From NCBI GenBank assembly GCA_964354485.1, contig CAYGZY010000148.1, forward strand, positions 1-20,976: a stretch of DNA of 20,976 nt. Direction: 5' to 3'. This document shows positions 14,733 to 20,976 of this stretch, one piece after another. Under the pieces are notes generated by a model. That model had not been told where the DNA came from. It was given only the letters and a program-made list of their open reading frames with translations, and did not search any database. Each line of letters starts with the position of its first letter. The stretch's first letter is position 1. This DNA is from CAYGXH01 sp964354485 (GTDB lineage Bacteria > Bacteroidota > Ignavibacteria > UBA10030 > SZUA-254). A program made the translations under genes and the position numbers.

Positions 14733-17111
14733 ATGGAGCACATTAGTCATCAAATACCACCCAAAGCACATACTGCCATGTATAATTGGCACAAGTTTTG
14801 GGGAAGAAAAACCTGGAATGTTGTTTCTGAATTTGTGGATACATACTGCCCAAAAAACGGTATTGTCATGGATCCATTCTCTGGTAGTGGTGTTACAGCA
14901 CTCGAAGCTTTGAAACTTGGACGAAGAGTCATTGCTGTTGATCTTAATCCTGTTGCAACAGAGATTCTTCGCCTTACAATACAACATGTTGAGCCATCTA
15001 AACTCCATGAAGCTTACGAGAGAGTTGAACAAGATGTAAGGAAAAAAATAACCGATCTTTATCTTACAGAGTGTAATAAATGTAAAGAACAAATTCCTGT
15101 GGAATGTGCCGTTTGGAAACGAGACGAAAAGAAATATCTCTCTTTAAAAGAGTTGCGTTACAAATGCCAATACTGCGGTGAAGTTGTAGCAAAAGGAGGA
15201 AAACCGGCTTCAAAGGATATTAAACACATCAAAGACATTATTGAGGAATTTAGGAAAAAGAAATTATGGTACCCTAAAAATCGATTATACTATTCTGACG
15301 GACTCGCTTTCAAAGAAAAACAACAATATGATTCTCTTTCTGAATTATTTACTCCACGCAATCTCTATGCATTAGCGATCTTAATGCATAGCATTAATGA
15401 TGAAAAAGACAAGATACTAAAAGACTTTTTAAAAATTGCGTTCAGCTCTATGGTCCATTTATGCTCGACTATGGTAGCGGTGAGCGATCCATTGCCTACA
15501 AGTCATCATACATCATTTTCATCAACTGGTTGGACACAGCATAGCTATTGGTATGCTAGAGAATTTATGGAGCAGAATGTCTGGAGTAAATTTGAGAGTG
15601 CCATCGTAGGCCATCAAGGATTGATCAAAGCAAAGATTGAATCGAATAAGTATTTTAAAGATATTAAGATCACACACAACTTAAATTCATTCCTAAATGA
15701 TACGACGGATATCTGCATCATTAACGGCTCGTGCATAGATGTTTTTGACCGAATGCCGGCTCGGTCAGTTGATTACATATTTACCGATCCGCCGTACGAT
15801 GCTTCAATTCAGTATGGTGAGTTGTCATACCTATGGGCAGCATGGCTGAAAAAAGATGAAAGATACATCGAAAAAATATCCTCCGAAGAAATCGTACGGA
15901 ACGAACGGCAGCATAAGGATTTCGAGGTTTACCACACTCTTTTACGAAGAAGCTTCGATGGAATGCATAAAGTTTTAAAACTCAACAAATATCTGACACT
16001 TACATTTTATAATCCGACATTTAAAGTTCGTAATGCAACTATTCGTGCAGGCACACATGCCGGATTTGATCTCGAAAAAATTCATCATCAGCCGACAGCA
16101 CAAAAATCTGGTAAGTCGCTTCTTCAACCATTCGGTTCTGCAATGGGAGATTTTTATCTTCGGTTTCATAAACCTACTTCTTTTGCATCTAAGGCGGAAG
16201 CACCTGAGGAAATTGACCAGAAACGTTTTGAGAAGATTGTCGTCGATACAACGATCCAATTGTTGGCAGAACGCGCAGAACCAACACCTTACACAATAGT
16301 TATAAACTACATAGATCCCATCCTTGCCAGGAACGGTTACTTCTCTAGTCTTCATACCGGCCTTGATGTAAAAACTGTATTGAAGAATCATACTGATATT
16401 GAGTTCAAATTGGTCGAAGAACGAATTGGGGGAGCAAGAGGAAAGCTCTGGTGGTTCAAAGATCCAAAAGTTGTTTACCGCTTGAAAGATGCGCTTGAAC
16501 AATATGGTCGTCAGATTGCCGGAGGTTATTGGCTTTTAAAACCACAAGTTAGCCAGCGTGTAAATCAACATAATGAAATAATCGGAGTGTTAGCTGAAGC
16601 TGGGGAAGCGCTTGGATACAAGATTTGGGTAGGTAAAAAAGAACAATCTGGTTCAGCGAGTGGCATACTGGGGACAACAAAACTCCTTAGAACATATGTA
16701 AACTCAAACTTAAACAAACTGAACGACATTGAAGATATTGATACAGTTGAAATGATCGATTTACTTTGGATCACTGGGAAAAATGTCGTTGCCGCATTTG
16801 AAGTTGAATCGACAACTTCAATGACAAGCGGATTAGTGCGCGGCTCGAACTTATCTACAAGTGTGCCGAAGTATCTTGTAATTCCTGAAGAACGAGAAGA
16901 ACAACTGAAGAGAAAAATGAAATCACCGATGTTTACAGAATGGTTTGAAAACGACAACTGGCAGATATTATACTTTGATACACTACGCAACAATTATAAG
17001 AAACTTAAAAATCAAACTGAGACAATACAAAAATTGGTAAATCAAAAAGTTTCATCGGCGATGGCTAAGGAATCGGAAGCAAATTATAATTTATTTGTCG
17101 AGCAGGATTAA
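14733..17111 (+). CDS. Zn-ribbon adenine-type DNA methyltransferase with a nuclease-like C-terminal domain
   Basis: Single large protein (792 aa) with an amino-group DNA methyltransferase half. N-terminal HKFWGRKTWNVV is followed by SAM-binding motif I DPFSGSG (47-53) and DLNP (70-73). A four-cysteine zinc ribbon follows (C114, C117, C145, C148), then catalytic motif IV TDPPY (351-355). This order and the zinc ribbon match the COG1743/DUF1156-type methylases. Residues about 500-792 form a second part. HNEIIGVLAEAGEALGY (613-629), Asp676 in EMIDLLW and FEVES (689-693) are spaced like a PD-(D/E)xK nuclease core, although ExE replaces ExK. It may therefore be a one-protein restriction-modification or defence enzyme; this is inference. 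The gene is AT-rich against its neighbours and squeezed between porin and phosphoglucomutase genes (15 and 5 bases), which suggests horizontal insertion. The ribosome-binding site is weak. Confidence 0.85.
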   Translation: MEHISHQIPPKAHTAMYNWHKFWGRKTWNVVSEFVDTYCPKNGIVMDPFSGSGVTALEALKLGRRVIAVDLNPVATEILRLTIQHVEPSKLHEAYERVEQDVRKKITDLYLTECNKCKEQIPVECAVWKRDEKKYLSLKELRYKCQYCGEVVAKGGKPASKDIKHIKDIIEEFRKKKLWYPKNRLYYSDGLAFKEKQQYDSLSELFTPRNLYALAILMHSINDEKDKILKDFLKIAFSSMVHLCSTMVAVSDPLPTSHHTSFSSTGWTQHSYWYAREFMEQNVWSKFESAIVGHQGLIKAKIESNKYFKDIKITHNLNSFLNDTTDICIINGSCIDVFDRMPARSVDYIFTDPPYDASIQYGELSYLWAAWLKKDERYIEKISSEEIVRNERQHKDFEVYHTLLRRSFDGMHKVLKLNKYLTLTFYNPTFKVRNATIRAGTHAGFDLEKIHHQPTAQKSGKSLLQPFGSAMGDFYLRFHKPTSFASKAEAPEEIDQKRFEKIVVDTTIQLLAERAEPTPYTIVINYIDPILARNGYFSSLHTGLDVKTVLKNHTDIEFKLVEERIGGARGKLWWFKDPKVVYRLKDALEQYGRQIAGGYWLLKPQVSQRVNQHNEIIGVLAEAGEALGYKIWVGKKEQSGSASGILGTTKLLRTYVNSNLNKLNDIEDIDTVEMIDLLWITGKNVVAAFEVESTTSMTSGLVRGSNLSTSVPKYLVIPEEREEQLKRKMKSPMFTEWFENDNWQILYFDTLRNNYKKLKNQTETIQKLVNQKVSSAMAKESEANYNLFVEQD

Positions 17112-17116
17112 TTTCC

Positions 17117-18547
17117 ATGTGTAATGACATCAAATTCGGTACCGACGGGTGGCGTGGGAAAATTGCAGAGGATTATACCTTTGACAATGTTCGCAGGTGT
17201 ACGCAGGGATTCGCTGAGTATATTAAATCCACCCACACACAATACCAGCGCGGCATCGTCATTGGAGGCGACAGACGGTTCCATTCAGAAAATTTTGCCG
17301 CTGCGGCAGCCGAGGTTATCGCCGCAAATAATATCCCGGTTCACTTCTGCGGCGGCGGTGTTCCTACTCCCGTTCTCTCCTACAGCATCAAGGAACGCGG
17401 GGCTGTCGGGGGAATTAACATCACAGCCAGTCATAATCCATATTCCGATAACGGATTTAAAGTCCGTGATGAAAACGGCGGCGCGATAGACCCGGACGGA
17501 CTGAAAAAAATTGAATCCATGATTCCGACTTCAGTCTCGGAAGTAAAGCGGATAAAATTTGATGACGCAGTAAAGTCCGGTCTGATCCGCCAATTTGATC
17601 CGAATCCCGCTTACATCAAACAACTTAAGAACATGATCGATCTCGATCCGATACGAAAAGCCGGTCTAAAAGTTCTTGTTGATCCAATGTGGGGAAACGG
17701 GGCTACCTGGTTCAAAAACCTGCTGGCAGGCGGTACCACCCAAATCATAGAAATTCACGGCGAACGGAATCCTCTCTTCCCTGAAATGGCGCGACCTGAA
17801 CCGATCCCTCCAAACGTCGATGCAGGTCTCGCGAAAGCAAAAGAACTGAAAGCTGATGTCGTGGTATTTACGGATGGTGATGCAGACCGGTGTGGATTTG
17901 CAGACGAAAACGGACAATTCATCGACCAATTGCGTGTCTATGCCCTTCTGGCGATGTATCTGCTCGACGTCCGCAACCAGCGCGGTGCAATTATCAAAAC
18001 ACTCTCCACTACGTCAATGCTTGAATCTTTGGGAAAACTCTATAACGTCCCGGTACATGAGACAGGCGTTGGCTTTAAGTACGTAGCCCCCCTGATGATG
18101 AAGCATGATGCTATCATCGGTGGTGAGGAAAGCGGAGGTTATGCCTTTCGCGGCCATGTTCCAGAACGTGACGGGATTATTGCGAGTCTTTTTTTCCTCG
18201 ACTTCATGGTGAAGACACAGAAGAAACCGTCCGAACTCCTCGCACAGCTCTTTGCAAAGGTGGGACCTCACTTTTATGACCGCATTGACTTCTCTATCGA
18301 AGCAAGTCAGAGAGATGAAATACTCCGGCGTATAAAAGCACAATCGCCAAAACGAATTGCCGGCCTTGACGTCATGAAAATAAATCAAACGGACGGATTC
18401 AAATACATATTAAGCGACGGAAGCTGGCTGTTGATACGCTTTTCGGGAACTGAACCCCTCGTTCGTATTTACTCGGAAGCAACAGATAAAGCCCGGGTCG
18501 CAGCAATTATTGCAGACGGGAAAAAACTCATCGAAGCAAAAGCATAG
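17117..18547 (+). CDS. Phosphoglucomutase/phosphomannomutase family enzyme
   Basis: Alpha-D-phosphohexomutase, 476 residues, interconverting hexose 1- and 6-phosphates to feed nucleotide-sugar synthesis. All four family signatures are present: the phosphoserine loop TASHNP (103-108, Ser105), the metal loop DGDADR (253-258), the sugar-specificity loop GEESGG (336-341) and the phosphate-binding RFSGTEP (441-447). GEESGG is the sequence usual for glucose/mannose enzymes; GlmM enzymes differ here, so GlmM is less likely. The ATG follows the methyltransferase stop after 5 bases, with AGGA (17105-17108) inside the end of the methyltransferase gene. This could mean read-through expression or that the inserted gene kept the downstream ribosome-binding site. 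Its product may supply sugars to the glycosyltransferases at 8675-12302. Confidence 0.93.
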   Translation: MCNDIKFGTDGWRGKIAEDYTFDNVRRCTQGFAEYIKSTHTQYQRGIVIGGDRRFHSENFAAAAAEVIAANNIPVHFCGGGVPTPVLSYSIKERGAVGGINITASHNPYSDNGFKVRDENGGAIDPDGLKKIESMIPTSVSEVKRIKFDDAVKSGLIRQFDPNPAYIKQLKNMIDLDPIRKAGLKVLVDPMWGNGATWFKNLLAGGTTQIIEIHGERNPLFPEMARPEPIPPNVDAGLAKAKELKADVVVFTDGDADRCGFADENGQFIDQLRVYALLAMYLLDVRNQRGAIIKTLSTTSMLESLGKLYNVPVHETGVGFKYVAPLMMKHDAIIGGEESGGYAFRGHVPERDGIIASLFFLDFMVKTQKKPSELLAQLFAKVGPHFYDRIDFSIEASQRDEILRRIKAQSPKRIAGLDVMKINQTDGFKYILSDGSWLLIRFSGTEPLVRIYSEATDKARVAAIIADGKKLIEAKA

Positions 18548-18614
18548 ATAACCTCCACGCAACGGGTATTCATAACGGGTTATTTTGTTTCTACTGCGGA
18601 GCAACTGAGAAATT

Positions 18615-19190
18615 ATGGCCAACGGCATAATCACCATCGCGAGCATTGTATTTTCGATTGCCTTGATGCCGCCGGAGAACAGCTTACCAACCGCACCCCA
18701 ATTACAAAATAGCTCATTAAAAAAGCAGACCCGGAAAAAGGATACCCCCACCGGTATCATCGCCAATTATGGGAAGTACGATTTTAAATTTACATCACTT
18801 GACGGCCGGACATATCAGCTCCTGCAATACGGTGGAAAAATCACCCTCGTTAACATATGGGCACCCTGGTGTGAACCGTGCAATAAAGAAACCGACGGAT
18901 TCGTCCGACTCTACAACCGCTATCATGCAAAAGGTTTTGAAATTATCGGTATTGCTATCCAAACAACCGCACCCGAGGTTTACTCATTCATCCAATCCCA
19001 TAAAGTCAGATGGCCGGTAGGCATCAAAGACAACATCACTAAACTTTACAAATCGGTCGGCATCCCCGCGAGCTACCTCTTCAGCCCCGACGGTAATCTT
19101 ATCAAGGAATTCATCGGTTACACCGATGAAAGAGCCCTGGAGGCGATTCTCGGCGAAGCCTTGAAAAAATTACCGACGAAAAAACGGTGA
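18615..19190 (+). CDS. TlpA/ResA-like periplasmic thioredoxin
   Basis: Membrane-anchored or exported thiol-disulfide oxidoreductase, 191 residues. An N-terminal hydrophobic stretch (about residues 4-18) followed by a Pro/Ser/Lys-rich linker suggests an uncleaved anchor or signal peptide. The thioredoxin fold spans about 52-185, with active-site WCEPC (85-89; Cys86, Cys89) after TLVNIWAP, and the cis-proline region GIPASYLFSPDG. This pattern fits TlpA, ResA or AhpC-TSA-type proteins that reduce cytochrome c apoproteins or other envelope targets; the exact target is unknown. The gap to the phosphohexomutase gene is 67 bases, with a tandem AACGGGTA/AACGGGTT repeat but no clear promoter. After the gene lies a weak hairpin (ATTTCC/GGAAAT, 19198-19216) without a T run. 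The start has only a weak GAGA site upstream. Confidence 0.85.
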   Translation: MANGIITIASIVFSIALMPPENSLPTAPQLQNSSLKKQTRKKDTPTGIIANYGKYDFKFTSLDGRTYQLLQYGGKITLVNIWAPWCEPCNKETDGFVRLYNRYHAKGFEIIGIAIQTTAPEVYSFIQSHKVRWPVGIKDNITKLYKSVGIPASYLFSPDGNLIKEFIGYTDERALEAILGEALKKLPTKKR

Positions 19191-19330
19191 GATCCCTATT
19201 TCCTCCTGAGGGAAATGCACAATGGCAGGATTGCATTACCCTCTTATCTCAATTCATTCATTGATAATGAAAACTGCAATAATATCAGGTTAAATACTCC
19301 GAATACTCTGTTTTTCCTATTCGCTTTCTC

Positions 19331-19359
19331 TTGAGATTCACAATAGTTCTTATTATATT
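19331..19359 (+). promoter_or_regulatory. Aminotransferase gene promoter
   Basis: TTGAGA (19331-19336), a 17-base spacer and TATATT (19354-19359) give one of the best sigma-70-type matches in the window. Transcription would start near 19366, about 37 bases before ATG 19403. The reading frame is open further upstream to a TTG that is the -35 box itself. The rest of the 19191-19330 gap shows only small hairpins. Confidence 0.65.
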
Positions 19360-19402
19360 CAAGTACTTTCAACAACCAAAACATTCAAACCTGGAGTATA
19401 GC

Positions 19403-20572
19403 ATGATTCGCCTCGCAAATCGTATGAGCCGCCTCGGTACAGAGACAGCATTTCTGGTTCTCGCAAAAGCTAAAGCCCTTGAAGCCCAAGGAAAAAAAAT
19501 TGTCCATCTTGAAATCGGCGAACCCGATTTTGACACGCCGATGAACATCAAAAATGCGGCAAAAAAAGCGCTGGATAATAATTATACACATTACGGACCT
19601 GCACCAGGATTACCGCCGATGCGTGAAGCTATTGCCAAGCATATTTCCCAAACACGCGGGATTGAGGTTAAACCCGATAATGTTGTTGTCACTCCAGGTG
19701 GAAAACCCATTATGTTTTATACGATTCTAGCAGCGGTAAACGAGGGTGATGAGGTTATTTACCCAAATCCGGGTTTCCCAATCTATGAATCTGTCATCGA
19801 GTTTATCGGCGCAAAAGCCGTACCGCTCGCTCTTCTTGAAGAGAACGAATTTCGTGTGAGCATTGCTGACCTGAAGAAGCTGATAACAAAAAAAACCCGT
19901 ATGCTCATTCTGAATTCACCACAGAATCCGACCGGAGGTATTCTCACACTTGAAGATATCAAGGAGATTGCCACACTCGCGAAGGAGCACGATTTCATTG
20001 TCCTTGCAGATGAAATATACAGCCAAGTTGTTTACGGCGATTTTAAACACCACAGCATAGCTGCACAACCGGGGATGCTGGAAAGGACAATTATTTTAGA
20101 CGGCTTTTCCAAAACGTTCGCCATGACCGGCTGGCGTCTGGGATACGGCGTGATGCCCGTTGAGCTCGCACAGGCGGTCGCTCAGCTTCAGATCAACAGT
20201 ACCTCATGCACCGCAAGTTTTACGCAGATCGCCGGAATTGAAGGACTCACAGGCCCATGGGATGAAGTTCGCCGTATGGTAGGGGAATTCAAGAAAAGGC
20301 GTGATGTAATCGTCGACGGATTAAATTCCATTCCGGGCATCAAGTGCCATCGACCGCACGGCGCATTCTACGTTTTTCCAAATATAAAAGGCACAGGCAT
20401 GAACTCTAAGGAACTCGCAGATGCGCTTCTGAACGAGGCAGGAGTAGCGTGCCTTTCGGGAACAGCATTCGGTAAATACGGCGAAGGCTATATTAGATTC
20501 TCCTATGCGAATTCAATCCCTAATATTGAAACTGCGCTTGAGAGTATCCGGACTTATCTTCGGAAAAAGTAA
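19403..20572 (+). CDS. Class I pyridoxal-phosphate aminotransferase (aspartate aminotransferase-like)
   Basis: Fold type I PLP enzyme of 389 residues, probably an aspartate or alanine/aromatic aminotransferase. Family signatures are EIGEPDFDTP (37-46), a glycine-rich PGGKPIMF (98-105) for cofactor phosphate, NSPQNPTGG (171-179), DEIYSQVVY (203-211), the PLP-lysine motif SKTFAMTGWR (236-245, Lys237) and GYIRFSYA near the end, with the substrate carboxylate-binding Arg. Start ATG 19403 is chosen for GGAG 7 bases upstream and because a promoter overlaps any earlier start. The gene is monocistronic: its own promoter precedes it and a 15-base-pair hairpin lies 14 bases after the stop. The precise substrate cannot be set from sequence; branches of this subgroup accept aspartate, alanine, aromatic or prephenate-derived substrates. 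Confidence 0.93.
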   Translation: MIRLANRMSRLGTETAFLVLAKAKALEAQGKKIVHLEIGEPDFDTPMNIKNAAKKALDNNYTHYGPAPGLPPMREAIAKHISQTRGIEVKPDNVVVTPGGKPIMFYTILAAVNEGDEVIYPNPGFPIYESVIEFIGAKAVPLALLEENEFRVSIADLKKLITKKTRMLILNSPQNPTGGILTLEDIKEIATLAKEHDFIVLADEIYSQVVYGDFKHHSIAAQPGMLERTIILDGFSKTFAMTGWRLGYGVMPVELAQAVAQLQINSTSCTASFTQIAGIEGLTGPWDEVRRMVGEFKKRRDVIVDGLNSIPGIKCHRPHGAFYVFPNIKGTGMNSKELADALLNEAGVACLSGTAFGKYGEGYIRFSYANSIPNIETALESIRTYLRKK

Positions 20573-20586
20573 TATTCAGATAGCTA

Positions 20587-20635
20587 AAACCTCCGACATT
20601 TATCTCGGCCAAAACCAGTAAAATGTCGGAGGTTT
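20587..20635 (+). terminator. Strong hairpin after the aminotransferase gene; palindromic repeat copy 1
   Basis: Perfect 15-base arms (AAACCTCCGACATTT at 20587-20601, complement at 20621-20635) with a 19-base loop begin 14 bases after the stop codon. The T run is short (TTT on the plus strand, TTTT on the minus strand), so it may work as a weak bidirectional terminator. It is also the first of two related palindromic repeats; see 20694-20740. Confidence 0.6.
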
Positions 20636-20693
20636 GATGAACAATTTAAACGCTTCTCCCCTTTTACAGACGGAAAATTATAGAGGGGATGAT

Positions 20694-20740
20694 AACTTCC
20701 GATATTTGTCTCTGATTTCGTATAGAAAATATCGGGAGTT
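20694..20740. repeat. Palindromic repeat copy 2
   Basis: Arms AACTTCCGATATTT (20694-20707) and AAATATCGGGAGTT (20727-20740) pair with one mismatch around a 19-base loop. The left arm matches that of the hairpin at 20588-20601 at 12 of 14 positions, the loop length is identical, and the right arms match at 13 of 16 positions including the trailing TTTG. The two are therefore diverged copies of one element, similar in form to REP/ERIC-type repeats. Whether it occurs elsewhere in the genome cannot be seen here. Confidence 0.55.
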
Positions 20741-20741
20741 T

Positions 20742-20802
20742 GGGACCGCAACCCTCTGAATCTTGCGATTAATAGATTGAAATTCAGAATCCCTTCTGTC
20801 CC
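20742..20802. other. Further hairpin in the 20573-20907 intergenic region
   Basis: TCTGAAT (20755-20761) pairs with ATTCAGA (20782-20788), and outside this GGGAC (20742-20746) pairs with GTCCC (20798-20802). A smaller hairpin TCCCCT/AGGGGA lies at 20657-20689. With the two palindromic repeats, most of 20587-20802 is occupied by four consecutive stem-loops; 20803-20860 shows no gene or structure. Confidence 0.4.
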
Positions 20803-20861
20803 CCCATTTTCGGCCTCACATTCACAGATATTTTACAACATTTCTCTTACTCCCGTCGTTT

Positions 20862-20890
20862 TTGAGTTTTCCCGCTCAAACTTGTATATT
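20862..20890 (+). promoter_or_regulatory. Promoter of the last, partial gene
   Basis: TTGAGT (20862-20867), a 17-base spacer and TATATT (20885-20890) match the window's promoter pattern. An inverted repeat TTTGAG/CTCAAA (20861-20866 and 20875-20880) spans from the -35 box into the spacer and could be an operator. Transcription would begin near 20897, leaving a leader of only about 10 bases before ATG 20908. Confidence 0.55.
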
Positions 20891-20907
20891 GGAACTGGAT
20901 TGCGATT

Positions 20908-20976
20908 ATGAGAACATTTGACTTGGCGATTGCCTGGAACTGGGAGTACGACCATGACTTCATCTGCGGCATTGAA
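20908..20976 (+). CDS. Start of an unidentified gene (3' end outside the window)
   Basis: An open frame from ATG 20908 runs to the window edge and encodes 23 residues starting MRTFDLAIAWNWEYDHDF. A good promoter just upstream and a frame without stops support a real gene. The N-terminus resembles, from memory only, RimK/glutathione-synthase-like ATP-grasp proteins of Bacteroidota relatives that begin with DLAIAWNWEYD-type sequence. With so few residues the function is not assigned. The leader is short and only GGA (about 20896) could serve as a ribosome-binding site. Confidence 0.5.
   Translation, partial: MRTFDLAIAWNWEYDHDFICGIE

Noticed and set aside
15975..16502. 175-residue open frame on the minus strand inside the methyltransferase gene
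   Set aside because: Antisense shadow of a well-supported gene, without its own signals or recognisable motifs.
18548..18590. ATAACC/GGTTAT stem followed by TTTTGTTT after the phosphohexomutase gene
   Set aside because: Only 6 bp with a 24-base loop; too weak to call a terminator.
19331..19402. Aminotransferase start at TTG 19331
   Set aside because: This TTG is the -35 box of a good promoter; ATG 19403 has a GGAG site and gives the normal family length.
1..20976. CRISPR arrays, tRNA/rRNA genes, insertion sequences or prophage genes
   Set aside because: None were found; the window has no regularly spaced repeats, no transposase or integrase, and no phage structural genes.

Overview
The window most likely comes from a Gram-negative bacterium of the Bacteroidota/Chlorobiota/Ignavibacteriota assemblage or a close relative. 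It encodes an outer-membrane porin with a signal peptide, heptosyltransferase-like and other envelope glycosyltransferases, and MurA. It also encodes pilin-like proteins beginning MGQQQLLL and MNTGQLLL, a type I remember from that assemblage (memory only, not searched). Base composition is moderate in GC. There are no rRNA or tRNA genes, no CRISPR array and no transposase.

Left part (1-6780, all on the minus strand): a compact type IV pilus / type II secretion-like module. Two paralogous short major-pilin candidates (6779 to 5950) are preceded by a near-consensus sigma-54 promoter and followed by a strong rho-independent terminator. A second unit then starts at its own sigma-70-type promoter and encodes a PilC/GspF membrane platform protein, a PilB/GspE ATPase and three pseudopilin-like proteins. 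No prepilin peptidase, retraction ATPase or secretin is in view.

Middle (6780-13680, plus strand after the divergent intergenic region): the 620-base gap between pilins and murA holds the sigma-54 promoter, a candidate enhancer-binding site, a stretch that can fold into an H-type pseudoknot and further stems, and the murA promoter. murA is followed closely by a family 2 glycosyltransferase, a TMTC-like membrane protein with C-terminal TPRs, and a family 9 (heptosyltransferase-like) glycosyltransferase: a cell-envelope glycan cluster. Enolase has its own promoter and is followed after 3 bases by an OprO/P-like porin.

Right part (14733-20976, plus strand): an AT-rich gene for a Zn-ribbon adenine-type DNA methyltransferase, with a C-terminal region that looks like a PD-(D/E)xK nuclease, sits tightly between the porin and a phosphoglucomutase/phosphomannomutase. 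A TlpA-like thioredoxin and a class I aminotransferase follow. An intergenic region then carries two diverged copies of a palindromic repeat and other hairpins, and the last 69 bases are the start of a further gene.

Four to five housekeeping promoters share one architecture (TTG-containing -35, 17-base spacer, TATATT-like -10). They help to fix start codons: murA at GTG 7400 and the aminotransferase at ATG 19403. The most unusual items are the short-leader pilins lacking Glu5, the methyltransferase-nuclease-like fusion, the pseudoknotted leader-like RNA and the palindromic repeats.
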